Shown here: positions 1 through 8,081 of the stretch, in pieces | Numbering within the stretch: the stretch's first letter is position 1 | Layout: each line of letters opens with the position of its first letter | NCBI GenBank assembly: GCA_965117015.1 | Contig: OZ220747.1 | Span: 3,348,001-3,412,000, forward strand | Length of the DNA: 64,000 bases | Direction: 5' to 3' | Source of the DNA: Aldehydirespirator sp965117015 | GTDB lineage: Bacteria; Actinomycetota; Acidimicrobiia; Acidimicrobiales; Aldehydirespiratoraceae | The notes under the pieces: generated by a model | What the model was told of the DNA's origin: nothing | The model's input: the letters and a program-made list of their open reading frames with translations, nothing else | Database searches by the model: none | Translations under genes and position numbers: made by a program

Positions 1-46
1 GCGAGTCGAACACCTCGCGAGCACGCACTGCCGTGATGAGACTCAC
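1..46 (-). CDS. eno: Enolase, 5' end only (runs off the window)
   Basis: Only the first 15 codons are present; the rest lies beyond the window edge. Reading leftward from a GTG at 46 gives MSLITAVRAREVFDS, which matches the conserved enolase N-terminus (AVRAREVxDSRGNPT). A GGAGG ribosome site lies 7 bases upstream of the GTG. Enolase interconverts 2-phosphoglycerate and phosphoenolpyruvate in glycolysis. The position directly after mazG matches the actinobacterial mfd-mazG-eno order, which supports this very short call. The 106 bases between it and mazG (47-152) hold no gene that I can see. Confidence 0.8.
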   Translation of the reverse strand, partial: MSLITAVRAREVFDS

Positions 47-152
47 CGGCGAACCTCCGGTCGTTAGCGACGCCGCGCCGCGCCCGGCTCGGCATCAACT
101 TCGGGCGCCGCTCCGTCCAATCCCTCGGCGTCCGTCGGTGCGGACGGAAATC

Positions 153-911
153 TTACCCGTCGGCCTGCTCTAGTGCGCGATAGTGGCGCTGGGCGCGCTC
201 GGTGGCCGACCTGAGAGCATCCTCGGGATCGACCTTCAGGCGCCGGCCCAGCTCCACCGCAGCCAGCAGCAATTCGCCGAAGCTGTGCTCGCTGCGGTCG
301 GCTCGGAGTTCGGCCAGGGCCCGCTCGGTCTCGCCGAACTCGCCCTGGGCACCGTCACCGGCAAGTAGCCCGGCCGTGGCGGCCCGCTTCTGCACCTTCA
401 CGGCCGACAGGAGGGCGGGCAGCGTTCGGGGGATGCCATCCATCACCGAGTCCCGCCCCTTCTCCTGGAGCTTGATGGCGTCCCACATGCCCCGGACCGC
501 GTCGGCGTCCGAGGCCTCCACGTCCCCGAAGACGTGGGGGTGGCGGGCCACCAGTTTGCGGCGTACCTGTTGGGCCACGTCCGCTATGTCGAACGCGCCG
601 CGCTCGGAGGCCAGATGGGCCTGGAACCACACCTGGTACAGCAGATCACCGAGCTCCTCGCAGAGGTGCCGGTCGAGATCCTCGATGTCGGCACCTCCGC
701 CGGCTTCGGCGCCGGCCCGGGCGTCGAGGGCCTCCAGCGTCTCGTAGGTCTCCTCCAGGAGATACCGCCGCAGGCTCGTGTGGGTCTGCTCGCGGTCCCA
801 CGGGCACTGCTCGCGCAGGGTCCGAACCAGCTCGTCGAGATGCAGGATGGCGACGCTCAAGTCGTCGTCAAGCTGGTCGGGCCCGACCTCACGCTCAGCG
901 TCCCCGGACAC
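153..911 (-). CDS. mazG: MazG nucleoside triphosphate pyrophosphohydrolase
   Basis: House-cleaning enzyme that hydrolyses NTPs and dNTPs to monophosphates and pyrophosphate, removing damaged nucleotides. The 252-residue protein has the classical N-terminal MazG domain: a CPWD motif near residue 37, the metal-binding EExxE helix (LLEETYETLEA, around 51-61) and the partner helix CEELGDLLYQ near 83-92. The segment KLVARHPHVFGD (about 120) is also typical of MazG. The C-terminal half is the weaker second MazG repeat seen in full-length proteins of about 250-270 residues. It sits 12 bp downstream of the parvulin gene and is probably co-transcribed with mfd. Confidence 0.93.
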   Translation of the reverse strand: MSGDAEREVGPDQLDDDLSVAILHLDELVRTLREQCPWDREQTHTSLRRYLLEETYETLEALDARAGAEAGGGADIEDLDRHLCEELGDLLYQVWFQAHLASERGAFDIADVAQQVRRKLVARHPHVFGDVEASDADAVRGMWDAIKLQEKGRDSVMDGIPRTLPALLSAVKVQKRAATAGLLAGDGAQGEFGETERALAELRADRSEHSFGELLLAAVELGRRLKVDPEDALRSATERAQRHYRALEQADG

Positions 912-923
912 GCCGACCGACCG

Positions 924-1868
924 TCAGGAGACCGGCTCCAGGACCACCCGGAACTGCTCGGGGTCCCAGTACCCGTAGCGTTCATCGATCCGCACCAGGG
1001 GTGCGTACCGCTCCAGAACGGTGTCCTGCAGCTCGAACAGCGTCTGCTGGCGCAGGTCCTGCACCGCGAGCTGGGCCCGTTCGGCTGCCGCCAGCTCGGC
1101 GTCCTCGGCCATGAAGGCCAGCCGTTCGGCGTCGATCTGGGGGTGGTTCTCGGCGGTGGCCGGGCCGGAGCTGATCACCTCGATCACATGGAAGCCGAAC
1201 TGCGACTCGGCCACCACTACCTCGCCGGGCTCTGCCGCGTAGGCGGCCGTCTCGAAAGGCTCCACGAAGGAGCCTTCGACCACGCAGCCCAGATCCCCGC
1301 CCAAGGACCCGCTGCCCGGATCCTGCGACAGCTCGACGGCCAGGAACCCGAAGTCCTCTCCCGCGCCGAGGAGGGCCATAACGGCGTCGGCCTCCGCTTG
1401 CGAGGCGACGAGGATGTGGCGGGAGCACAGATGGCGCAGCGCCCCGGAGACCGGGGCGGCGGGCACCTCGACTTCGACCCACTCGAGCGCGGCGAGCACG
1501 ACCGCCCGCTGGTGGATGGCGACATCCGAGCCCCCCGCGCTGGGAACGAAGGCAGGGTCGGCCTGGGTGAGGTCGGCGACGGCCTGAGCCTCATGGGCGT
1601 TGGACACCGTCACGCCGCGTTCAGCCAGTTCCAGTTCTATGGCCGAGAAGAACACCCACTCGGACAGCCAGACGGCGGCCTGCTCGCGCGGCGCCCGGGC
1701 CTCGTTGCCGGGGTCGGTGGTGGCCAGGTAGTCGTTCAGGTCGTCGACCGTGTACTCCACCCCGCCCACATCGGCGGCCACATCGGCGGAGGACCCGCAG
1801 CCGGTCGCCAGGATCAACACCGTCGCCGCGACCGCGCCGGCCGCTGCAAAGGAACGAACGAGGCTCAC
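924..1868 (-). CDS. Parvulin-type (PpiC/SurA-like) peptidyl-prolyl isomerase lipoprotein
   Basis: Probable exported foldase. The N-terminus is a signal peptide with a lipobox-like LILATGC, so the mature protein is probably anchored by a lipidated Cys near residue 24. Residues 30-140 resemble the SurA/trigger-like N-terminal region. A PpiC rotamase domain follows at about 145-235, with the family hallmarks CSRHILV, SQDPGSGSLGGDLG and FGFHVIEV. The tail to 314 is of unknown role. The gene overlaps the 3' end of mfd by 4 bp, so translation is probably coupled. Homologues in other actinobacteria lie in the same mfd-mazG interval. Clients are unknown. Confidence 0.85.
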   Translation of the reverse strand: MSLVRSFAAAGAVAATVLILATGCGSSADVAADVGGVEYTVDDLNDYLATTDPGNEARAPREQAAVWLSEWVFFSAIELELAERGVTVSNAHEAQAVADLTQADPAFVPSAGGSDVAIHQRAVVLAALEWVEVEVPAAPVSGALRHLCSRHILVASQAEADAVMALLGAGEDFGFLAVELSQDPGSGSLGGDLGCVVEGSFVEPFETAAYAAEPGEVVVAESQFGFHVIEVISSGPATAENHPQIDAERLAFMAEDAELAAAERAQLAVQDLRQQTLFELQDTVLERYAPLVRIDERYGYWDPEQFRVVLEPVS

Positions 1869-4800
1869 GAGGTCTGAACCCTAGCGGCGCCCGACATATC
1901 GCCCGGCGCACCAACTGTCACAACATCGGTCAGCAGCGACACGATCTGATCGATCACCGGACCGGCGTCGGCCCGGAGCGGAACGTGCAGCTCCCGGGAG
2001 TCCTCCTTCAAGACAGCCCGGTCGCCGTAGAGGCGGCGCAGCCGCACCCGCCGGCTCGAAGGGAGATCCACCGGCGTGAGACGGGCCGCGAAGCCCCCCG
2101 ACGACAGCGCCCCGCCGCCGCGGCGGGTGACCACCACCTCCGACACACCGGCGCGCAGGCACTCCACCCGCAAGCGGCCGATGGACAGCAGCGACTCGGC
2201 CGGCTCGGGCACGGGCCCGAACCGGTCGATCCACTCCGACCGGATGTCGTCCACCTGCGCATGCTCGGTCACCGCCGCCAGCCGCCGGTACGCCTCGAGC
2301 CGGGCCGCTTCCCGGCTGATATAGCCGGCCGGAATGTGAGCGTCCACGGGAACCTCGATGTTCACCACGGGCGGCTCCTGGATGGGCTCGCCCCGCAACT
2401 CCGCGACCGCCTCGCTCACCAGGCGGCAGTACAGGTCGTATCCGACCGCGGCGATGTGGCCCGACTGGGCCTCGCCGAGCAGGTTGCCGGCGCCGCGGAT
2501 CTCGAGGTCGCGCATGGCGATCCGGTAGCCGGACCCCAGCTGGGTGGCTTCGCCGATGGTCTTGAGCCGCTCGTAGGCGTCCTCGCTGAGCACGCTGTCC
2601 ACCGGGTGGAACAGGTAGGCGTAGGCCCTGCGCCCGGATCGGCCCACCCGGCCCCTTATCTGGTGAAGCTGCCCCAGACCCAGACGGTCGGCCCGGTCCA
2701 CCACCAGGGTGTTCACCGTCGGCATGTCGATGCCCGACTCGATGATGGTGGTGCAAACCAGCACGTCGTAGTGGTAGTCGGCGAAGTCGAGCACCACCCG
2801 CTCGAGTGTGCCCTCGTCCATCTGGCCGTGGGCCACCGCCACCCGGGCCTCGGGCACCAGCGAGCGCACCCGCTCGGCGGCGTGCTCGATGTCGGCCACC
2901 CGGTTATGGACGTAGAAGACCTGGCCCTCCCGCAGCAGCTCGCGCCGGATGGCCTCGGCTACGGGCCGGTCGGCATGCTCCCCGACGTAGGTGAGGATCG
3001 GTTGCCGGTCGGCGGGCGGGGTGTCCAGCAGCGACATGTCGCGGATGCCGGTCAGGCTCATCTCCAGGGTCCGCGGCACCGGCGTGGCGGTGAGCGTGAG
3101 GACGTCGACGTCGGCCCGCATCGTCTTGATCGCCTCCTTGTGCCGGACCCCGAAACGCTGCTCCTCGTCGATGACCAGCAGCCCGAGGCGCTTGAAGCGC
3201 ACATCGGCGGACAGCATCCGGTGGGTGCCCACGACCACGTCCACCTCGCCGGACTCCAGCCGGTGCAGCACCTCCCGCGTCTGGGGAGGAGTCAGGAAGC
3301 GGCTCAGGGTCTCGACCCTCAACGGGAACGGCGCGTAGCGATCCCGGAACGTCTGCGTGTGCTGCTGGGCCAGAAGCGTGGTGGGCACCAGCACCGCGGC
3401 CTGGAGCCCGTCCTGCACCGCCTTGAACGCGGCCCGCACCGCTATCTCGGTCTTGCCGAAGCCCACATCGCCCACGATCAGGCGGTCCATAGGCACCGAC
3501 CGCTCCATGTCGTTCTTCACCTCGACCAGGGCCTGCAGCTGGTCGCGGGTCTCCTGGTATTCGAAGGCGTCCTCGAGCTCGCCCTGCCAGACGGTGTCCA
3601 CCGAGAAGGCATGACCGGCGGTGGTCACCCGCTTCTGGTACAGCACGACCAGCTCCTGGGCCACCTCCTCCACAGCCCGCCGGACCCGGTTCTTGGCGGC
3701 CGTCCAGTCCGAGCCCCCCATGCGCGACAGGGTCGGCGCCTCCCCGCCGGTGTAGTGACGGATCGCGTCGATCTGGTCCGAGGGCACGTACAGCCGGTCG
3801 CCGCCCCGGTACGCCAGAAGCAGGTACTCGCGTTCGTGGCCCCCGATGGCCCGGCGAACCATGCCCTCGAACCGGGCCACCCCATGATGGTGGTGAACCA
3901 CGAACGCGCCGGGCACGAGGTCGGCGAGGAAGCGGCGCTGGTCCCGGGACCGGACCCGGGGCGGCCGGTGCGTGCGGCGCCGGCCGGTCACGTCGGTCTC
4001 GGCCAGCACGGCCAGCTTGATGTCGGCCAGGACCGCGCCCCGGTCGAGGCTCGCATCCAGCGGCTCGACACGGGCGCCGTGATCGGCCAGCAGCGTGCTC
4101 AGCCGGTCGGCGGTTGCGCCGGGAGCGCCCAGCACAACCTGGTAGCCGCCGGCCACCAGCTCGCGCAGGCGGGCCGCCAGCGGCTCGACGCTTCCGTGGC
4201 TGCGGTCCCAGCCCGAAGCGGTCAGGATCTGAGTGCCGGGAGAGTCGGGAGCGGTGGGCAGCATCCAGACCGGCGCGGAGACGCCGTCGAGCATGCCGTC
4301 GAAGCCGCCGTGCAGCCGCGGCATCCCGGCCGCGTCGGTGCTCCAGGTCTTGGCCAGTCCGGCCGCGAGGTCCTCCTCCTCGGCGAGGATCTCGTCGGCC
4401 CGGTCGGACAGGCGGCGGGGCTCGACGAGGACCACCGCACCGTCTCCGGGCACCAGATCGGGCAGCAGCGAGGGCCGCTCGACCAGCCACGGCCACCACG
4501 ACTCCATGCCCTCGAAGAGAGTCCCGTCGGCCAGGCGGTCCCACTGCTCACGGCCCCAGGGCTGGGTAGCCACCAGCGACGCGGCCCGCCCGCGCATGGC
4601 CGCGTCGGGACGCAGCTCCCGGGCCGGGTACATCTCGACCTGCTCCAACGACTCCACCGATCGCTGGTCGCCCACCGAGAACTCCGCGATCCGGTCCACA
4701 TCGTCGCCCCAGAAGTCGATGCGAACCGGCGCCGCACCCGTCGAGGGGTAGATGTCGACGATCGAGCCTCGCACTGCCATCTCGCCGCGATGCTCCACCT

Positions 4801-5311
4801 GGTGCTCGCGCCGGTATCCGAACGCCGAGAGGCGCTTCACCAGCTCGACCTGGTCGACGGTGTCGCCGAGGCGCACGGCAATCGGTGGAGTCACCGCGGA
4901 CGGGTCCACGAACTGGGCCAGGGCCCGAGCCGAGACCACCACCACCGCCGGAGCGGACGCGGGATCGGCCATCCGGTGCAGCGCCCGGCAGCGGCGGCCC
5001 ATGGTCTCGATCGAGGGGCTTACCCTCTCGAAGGGCAGCGTCTCCCAGGCGGGCAGTTCCTCGACCTCTCCGGGACCCAGGAAGGCGGCGATGTCGGAGG
5101 CCAGAGTCTCGGCTTCGGTGCGGGTAGGCACGGCCACCAGCAGCGGACGCCGCTCGGACGCCGCGCTCAGCCCGGCCACTGCCATGGACCGGGCCGCGGT
5201 AGGCACGGCCACCGTCGCGGTGCGCCTTCCCAGCAGCGACAGCAGCCCGGGATGGGTGGCCAGCCGCGGCAGCAGGCTGCTCAAGCCGCGGCCATCAGGC
5301 GGTGCAGCCAC
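1865..5311 (-). CDS. mfd: Transcription-repair coupling factor Mfd
   Basis: ATP-driven translocase that removes RNA polymerase stalled at DNA lesions and recruits UvrA. At 1148 residues it is full length. Visible domains are the UvrB-homology N-terminal module (about 30-330), the RNA polymerase interaction domain (PGAFVVHHHHGVARFEGM, near 480), RecA-like helicase domains with Walker A GDVGFGKTEIA (about 640) and Walker B VIDEEQRFG, motif VI QIRGRVGRSGR (about 885), and the C-terminal TRCF domain (about 1000-1100). The start is GTG at 5311, 8 bp after the pth stop. It leads a tight pth-mfd-parvulin-mazG-eno string on one strand. A long open frame on the opposite strand is a codon-bias artefact. 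Confidence 0.97.
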   Translation of the reverse strand: MAAPPDGRGLSSLLPRLATHPGLLSLLGRRTATVAVPTAARSMAVAGLSAASERRPLLVAVPTRTEAETLASDIAAFLGPGEVEELPAWETLPFERVSPSIETMGRRCRALHRMADPASAPAVVVVSARALAQFVDPSAVTPPIAVRLGDTVDQVELVKRLSAFGYRREHQVEHRGEMAVRGSIVDIYPSTGAAPVRIDFWGDDVDRIAEFSVGDQRSVESLEQVEMYPARELRPDAAMRGRAASLVATQPWGREQWDRLADGTLFEGMESWWPWLVERPSLLPDLVPGDGAVVLVEPRRLSDRADEILAEEEDLAAGLAKTWSTDAAGMPRLHGGFDGMLDGVSAPVWMLPTAPDSPGTQILTASGWDRSHGSVEPLAARLRELVAGGYQVVLGAPGATADRLSTLLADHGARVEPLDASLDRGAVLADIKLAVLAETDVTGRRRTHRPPRVRSRDQRRFLADLVPGAFVVHHHHGVARFEGMVRRAIGGHEREYLLLAYRGGDRLYVPSDQIDAIRHYTGGEAPTLSRMGGSDWTAAKNRVRRAVEEVAQELVVLYQKRVTTAGHAFSVDTVWQGELEDAFEYQETRDQLQALVEVKNDMERSVPMDRLIVGDVGFGKTEIAVRAAFKAVQDGLQAAVLVPTTLLAQQHTQTFRDRYAPFPLRVETLSRFLTPPQTREVLHRLESGEVDVVVGTHRMLSADVRFKRLGLLVIDEEQRFGVRHKEAIKTMRADVDVLTLTATPVPRTLEMSLTGIRDMSLLDTPPADRQPILTYVGEHADRPVAEAIRRELLREGQVFYVHNRVADIEHAAERVRSLVPEARVAVAHGQMDEGTLERVVLDFADYHYDVLVCTTIIESGIDMPTVNTLVVDRADRLGLGQLHQIRGRVGRSGRRAYAYLFHPVDSVLSEDAYERLKTIGEATQLGSGYRIAMRDLEIRGAGNLLGEAQSGHIAAVGYDLYCRLVSEAVAELRGEPIQEPPVVNIEVPVDAHIPAGYISREAARLEAYRRLAAVTEHAQVDDIRSEWIDRFGPVPEPAESLLSIGRLRVECLRAGVSEVVVTRRGGGALSSGGFAARLTPVDLPSSRRVRLRRLYGDRAVLKEDSRELHVPLRADAGPVIDQIVSLLTDVVTVGAPGDMSGAARVQTS

Positions 5312-5319
5312 AGACGTTC

Positions 5320-5922
5320 TCAGGGCGCGTTGAAGCGGTTCATAGTGGGTTCGAGGCCGTGGTCGAGAAAGTGCTCGATCGCGTCCGCGGCCCGCTCCAC
5401 GATGGCCTCCAGCTCGTCCCTCTCGGCCCGGCCCGGACGTTTGAGCACATAGTCGCCGCCCTTGGGAGTGATGTCCGGGCGGCCGACGCCGATACGCACC
5501 CGGGTGAAGGCGTCACTGCGCAGATGGGCGCGGATCGACTGCAGTCCCTTGTGCCCGGCGATCCCGCCGCCGGTCTTGATCTTGAGGCGCCCGACGGGCA
5601 GATCCAACTCGTCGTGCACCACCACAAGGCTGCTCAGGTCCCGGATCCGGAACCGGCGCACCAGCGGCGCGACCGCCCGGCCCGACTCGTTCATCCAAGT
5701 CACCGGGGCCGCCGCGGCCACGCGCCGCTCCCCCAGGCGCAGTTCGCACACCAGAGCCTGCTGGCGCCGGGCCCGGCGCAGCCGCCCGTCGTGGCGCCGC
5801 ACGAACTCCTCCACCACCCAGCGGCCCGCGTTGTGGCGGGTGCGGGCGTACTGGTCGCCCGGGTTGCCCAGACCCACCACCAGCAAGTCGGCCGAGGATC
5901 CGGAGCGCGAGCCTATGGCCAC
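5320..5922 (-). CDS. pth: Peptidyl-tRNA hydrolase
   Basis: Releases tRNA from prematurely dropped peptidyl-tRNA. The 200-residue length is normal. The family signature LLVVGLGNPGDQYARTRHN holds the catalytic His (in RTRHNAG). VTWMNESGRAV, VVHDELDLPVGRLKIKTGG and GGIAGHKGLQSI complete the canonical motif set. It lies 24 bp downstream of rplY and 8 bp upstream of mfd. Pairing of rplY with pth is typical of actinobacteria. Confidence 0.96.
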   Translation of the reverse strand: MAIGSRSGSSADLLVVGLGNPGDQYARTRHNAGRWVVEEFVRRHDGRLRRARRQQALVCELRLGERRVAAAAPVTWMNESGRAVAPLVRRFRIRDLSSLVVVHDELDLPVGRLKIKTGGGIAGHKGLQSIRAHLRSDAFTRVRIGVGRPDITPKGGDYVLKRPGRAERDELEAIVERAADAIEHFLDHGLEPTMNRFNAP

Positions 5923-5946
5923 TACTAGAAGGCGCGCCGGCCGGTC

Positions 5947-6618
5947 TCAGGACTCTTCTTCGTCCTCGGCCGCCTCTTCGTCTTCGGCGGCTTCGCCCAT
6001 GACAATGAGGGCCTCCGCGGCCTCCTCCTCGGCCTTCAACTGGCGCAGGTACTCCTTGGTGGAGCGGGTGATGAGGCCCACCGCGAAAGTGGCGTCGGCG
6101 TCGTCGGCCGGAGTTACCCCCGCGGGCAGATCGATGTCGCTCACCCGCAACGACGATCCGACCTCCAGATCGCTGACGTCCGCGGTGACCTCGACGGGGA
6201 TGTCGGCCGGCTTGGCCAGAACACGCAGGTGGTGCATCACCTGGTCGACCATCCCGCTGGCCTGGGTGACCTTCTTGGCCTCGCCGGTCAGGATGAGAGG
6301 AATGTCCACCTCCACCTCCTGGTCGGCATCGATCCGCAGGAAGTCCACGTGGAGCAAGTCGCGGCGGACCGGGTGACGCTGGAGATCCTTGATTATCGAC
6401 AGCTGGCGGCCGCCGTCGAGGTCGAGCGTGATCAGGGCGTTGAGCCCGGCATCAGTGTTCAGCGCGACCCGCAGGTCGATCTTGTCCACCGACACTGTCA
6501 GCGGCTCCGAGCCCATGCCATAGACCACCGCGGGAACACGGCCGGTGCGGCGCAGCCGGCGGCTGGGACGGGTGCCGAGCTCGCGGCCGGCCTCGGCCTT
6601 CACCAGGTTCATAGCCAT
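5947..6618 (-). CDS. rplY: 50S ribosomal protein bL25, CTC type
   Basis: Binds 5S rRNA in the central protuberance. The 223-residue protein has the two-domain CTC/TL5 layout: an N-terminal 5S-binding beta barrel (about 1-95, ELGTRPSRRLRRTGRVPAVV) and a C-terminal beta domain (about 100-190, LHVDFLRID and VPLxL-like strands). It ends in a very acidic tail rich in EDEEAAEDEEES, common in actinobacterial CTC proteins. The first methionine is closely followed by a second (MAMN), so the start could be two codons later. Its 5' side is filled by two copies of repeat B. Confidence 0.94.
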   Translation of the reverse strand: MAMNLVKAEAGRELGTRPSRRLRRTGRVPAVVYGMGSEPLTVSVDKIDLRVALNTDAGLNALITLDLDGGRQLSIIKDLQRHPVRRDLLHVDFLRIDADQEVEVDIPLILTGEAKKVTQASGMVDQVMHHLRVLAKPADIPVEVTADVSDLEVGSSLRVSDIDLPAGVTPADDADATFAVGLITRSTKEYLRQLKAEEEAAEALIVMGEAAEDEEAAEDEEES

Positions 6619-6633
6619 TCGCTAGAGGGTACC

Positions 6634-6720
6634 GTTTCCCGCTCTTGTTCACTTCGCTCACGGGCCGCTCGGGCCACGCTTCCGCTCCTGTTCGCTGCGC
6701 TCACGGGCCGCTCGGGCCCG
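6634..6720. repeat. Repeat family B, tandem pair (B1a, B1b)
   Basis: Two imperfect copies of a roughly 42-bp element, 43 bp apart, fill most of the interval between the rplY start and the prs stop. The shared core contains GCTCACGGGCCGCTCGGGCC, preceded by a CCGCTC(T/C)TGTTC segment. Near-identical copies occur at 19017-19052 (opposite orientation), 31105-31146 and 60568-60611. No open frame within it looks genuine. The function is unknown; it looks like a dispersed short repeat rather than a terminator, since no stable stem plus U-run is evident. Confidence 0.8.
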
Positions 6721-6746
6721 GGGGCCCCGCAAGCTCGGCCTCTGGG

Positions 6747-7739
6747 CTAAACGAGGTTGTTGCCGCCGAAGATCTCGCTCACCGAGGTGTCCTCAAACAC
6801 GGCCGAGATGGCCCGAGCCACGATGGGCGCCACCGACACCACCTGGAGCTTCGAGAACTGCTTGTGGGCCGGCAGGGGCAGCGTGTCGGTGCATACCACC
6901 AAGTCGATGACCGAGTCCTTCAGGCGCTCCACCGCCGGTCCGGAGAACACTGGGTGGGTAGTGGCTGCGATCACCCGTCGGGCCCCGTTGGCCGCCAGCA
7001 GCTCGGCCGCGGCCACGATGGTGCCGCCGGTGTCGATCATGTCGTCGACGATGACGCAGGTCCGGCCCTCCACCTCGCCGACGATCTCCTTGGCCGAGAC
7101 CTCGTGCTTGGCGTTCTGGCGGCGTTTGTGGACGATGGCCAGATCAGCGTGCAGCAGGTTGGTGTAGCGCTCCGCCACCTTCACCCGTCCGGCGTCGGGC
7201 GACACGATCACTAGATCCTCCGGTGGCAACGTCTGGAGGTATTCGAGGAGCACCGGCATCGCGGTCAGGTGGTCGACTGGACCGTCGAAGAACCCCTGGA
7301 TCTGGCCGGAATGCAGATCGACCGACAGCAGCCTCTTGGCTCCGGCTGCCAGGAACAGGTCGGCCAGCAGCCGAGCGGAGATGGGCTCGCGCCCCGAGGC
7401 CTTCCGGTCCTGACGGGCGTACCCGTAGAACGGCGCCACCACGGTGATGCGCTTGGCCGAGGCCCGCTTGGCCGCGTCCACCATGACGAGTTGCTCCAGG
7501 ATCGCATCGTTGATGGAGCCGCCCTCCCACTCGGCGTGGGTGCCCACGATGAAGGCGTCGCAACCGCGGATCGACTCGCCGTAACGGACATGGATCTCTC
7601 CGTTGGCGAAGTCTTCGATCTGGGTCGTGCCGAGCGTCACACCGAGTTCCGAGCAAACGGCGGAGGCGAAGTCCAGGCTCGACCGCCCGGCCACTACCCG
7701 GAGGACCTTATGGGTCTGCTGCTTCATGGCGACCGGCAT
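6747..7739 (-). CDS. prs: Ribose-phosphate pyrophosphokinase (PRPP synthase)
   Basis: Makes 5-phosphoribosyl-1-pyrophosphate from ribose 5-phosphate and ATP for purine, pyrimidine, His and Trp synthesis. Class I motifs are clear: FANGEIHVRYGESIRG, RQDRKASGREPISAR (flexible loop and ATP site), VDLHSGQIQGFF, and the PRPP loop VIVDDMIDTGGT. The open frame extends to 7823 but that would run through the tRNA-Gln gene. I therefore place the start at ATG 7739 (MPVAMKQQ), with ATG 7727 as an alternative; neither has a convincing ribosome site. In many actinobacteria glmU lies immediately upstream; here it is absent. Confidence 0.94.
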   Translation of the reverse strand: MPVAMKQQTHKVLRVVAGRSSLDFASAVCSELGVTLGTTQIEDFANGEIHVRYGESIRGCDAFIVGTHAEWEGGSINDAILEQLVMVDAAKRASAKRITVVAPFYGYARQDRKASGREPISARLLADLFLAAGAKRLLSVDLHSGQIQGFFDGPVDHLTAMPVLLEYLQTLPPEDLVIVSPDAGRVKVAERYTNLLHADLAIVHKRRQNAKHEVSAKEIVGEVEGRTCVIVDDMIDTGGTIVAAAELLAANGARRVIAATTHPVFSGPAVERLKDSVIDLVVCTDTLPLPAHKQFSKLQVVSVAPIVARAISAVFEDTSVSEIFGGNNLV

Positions 7740-7783
7740 TGTAGGACGATGACGGGCCAACGGGCCGGGCAAGTTGCGGGATG

Positions 7784-7856
7784 CTGGCCGGGCAGGACTC
7801 GAACCTGCAACATCCGGAGCCAAAGTCCGACGTTCTACCAGTTGAACTACCGGCCA
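7784..7856 (-). tRNA. tRNA-Gln (anticodon TTG)
   Basis: Minus-strand 73-nt cloverleaf. The 7-bp acceptor stem is TGGCCGG with CCGGCCA, followed by discriminator G, as expected for tRNA-Gln. The D arm contains GTTCAACTGGTAGAAC, the anticodon loop is CTTTGGC giving TTG, and the T arm is GCAGGTTCGAGTCCTGC. CCA is not encoded. It lies 44 bp upstream of prs, a position where other actinobacteria also carry a Gln tRNA. Confidence 0.95.
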
Positions 7857-7911
7857 TCGGCGCCCGCCCGGGAGGCGGACGGCCTGATCAACACTAGCGA
7901 GCGCCGTACAG

Positions 7912-7937
7912 ATGCGTGTTCGGTATGCGTGTTCGGT
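7912..7937. repeat. Perfect 13-bp tandem direct repeat upstream of bS22
   Basis: ATGCGTGTTCGGT occurs twice head to tail, ending 27 bp before the GTG of the bS22 gene. Each unit contains GTGTTCGG, the right half of the LexA box seen near lexA, but without the left half. It could be a regulator site or simply a slippage product; the sequence alone does not decide. Confidence 0.6.
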
Positions 7938-7964
7938 CGCCTGCCCCGGTAGGGTTCACGCCCC

Positions 7965-8057
7965 GTGGGATCGCTCATCAAGAAGCGCCGCAAGCGCATG
8001 CGCAAAAAGAAGCACAAGAAGATGCTTCGGCGCACCCGGCACCAGCGGCGCAAGTAG
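7965..8057 (+). CDS. Mini ribosomal protein bS22 (AURKAIP1/COX24-type), 30 residues
   Basis: From GTG 7965 the frame reads MGSLIKKRRKRMRKKKHKK followed by a short Arg/Lys-rich tail ending in QRRK. This matches, almost residue for residue, the actinobacterial small-subunit protein bS22 (mycobacterial form begins MGSVIKKRRKRM), which belongs to the AURKAIP1/COX24 family and binds near the decoding region of 16S rRNA. More than half of the residues are Lys or Arg. It is usually missed by gene callers because of its size. It stands alone on the plus strand between tRNA-Gln and ispE; the 13-bp direct repeat is just upstream. I see no strong ribosome site. Confidence 0.88.
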   Translation: MGSLIKKRRKRMRKKKHKKMLRRTRHQRRK

Positions 8058-8081
8058 CCACCGGCGCTCCCACCAGTCCCC

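Noticed and set aside
1985..5452. Very long open frame on the plus strand opposite mfd (over 1100 codons)
   Set aside because: It mirrors mfd in the antisense frame, has no recognisable domain and is rich in His, Gly and Gln as expected from GC-rich complement.
7740..7823. Longer prs frame starting at 7823
   Set aside because: It would run through tRNA-Gln; the residues have no similarity to PRPP synthase N-termini.
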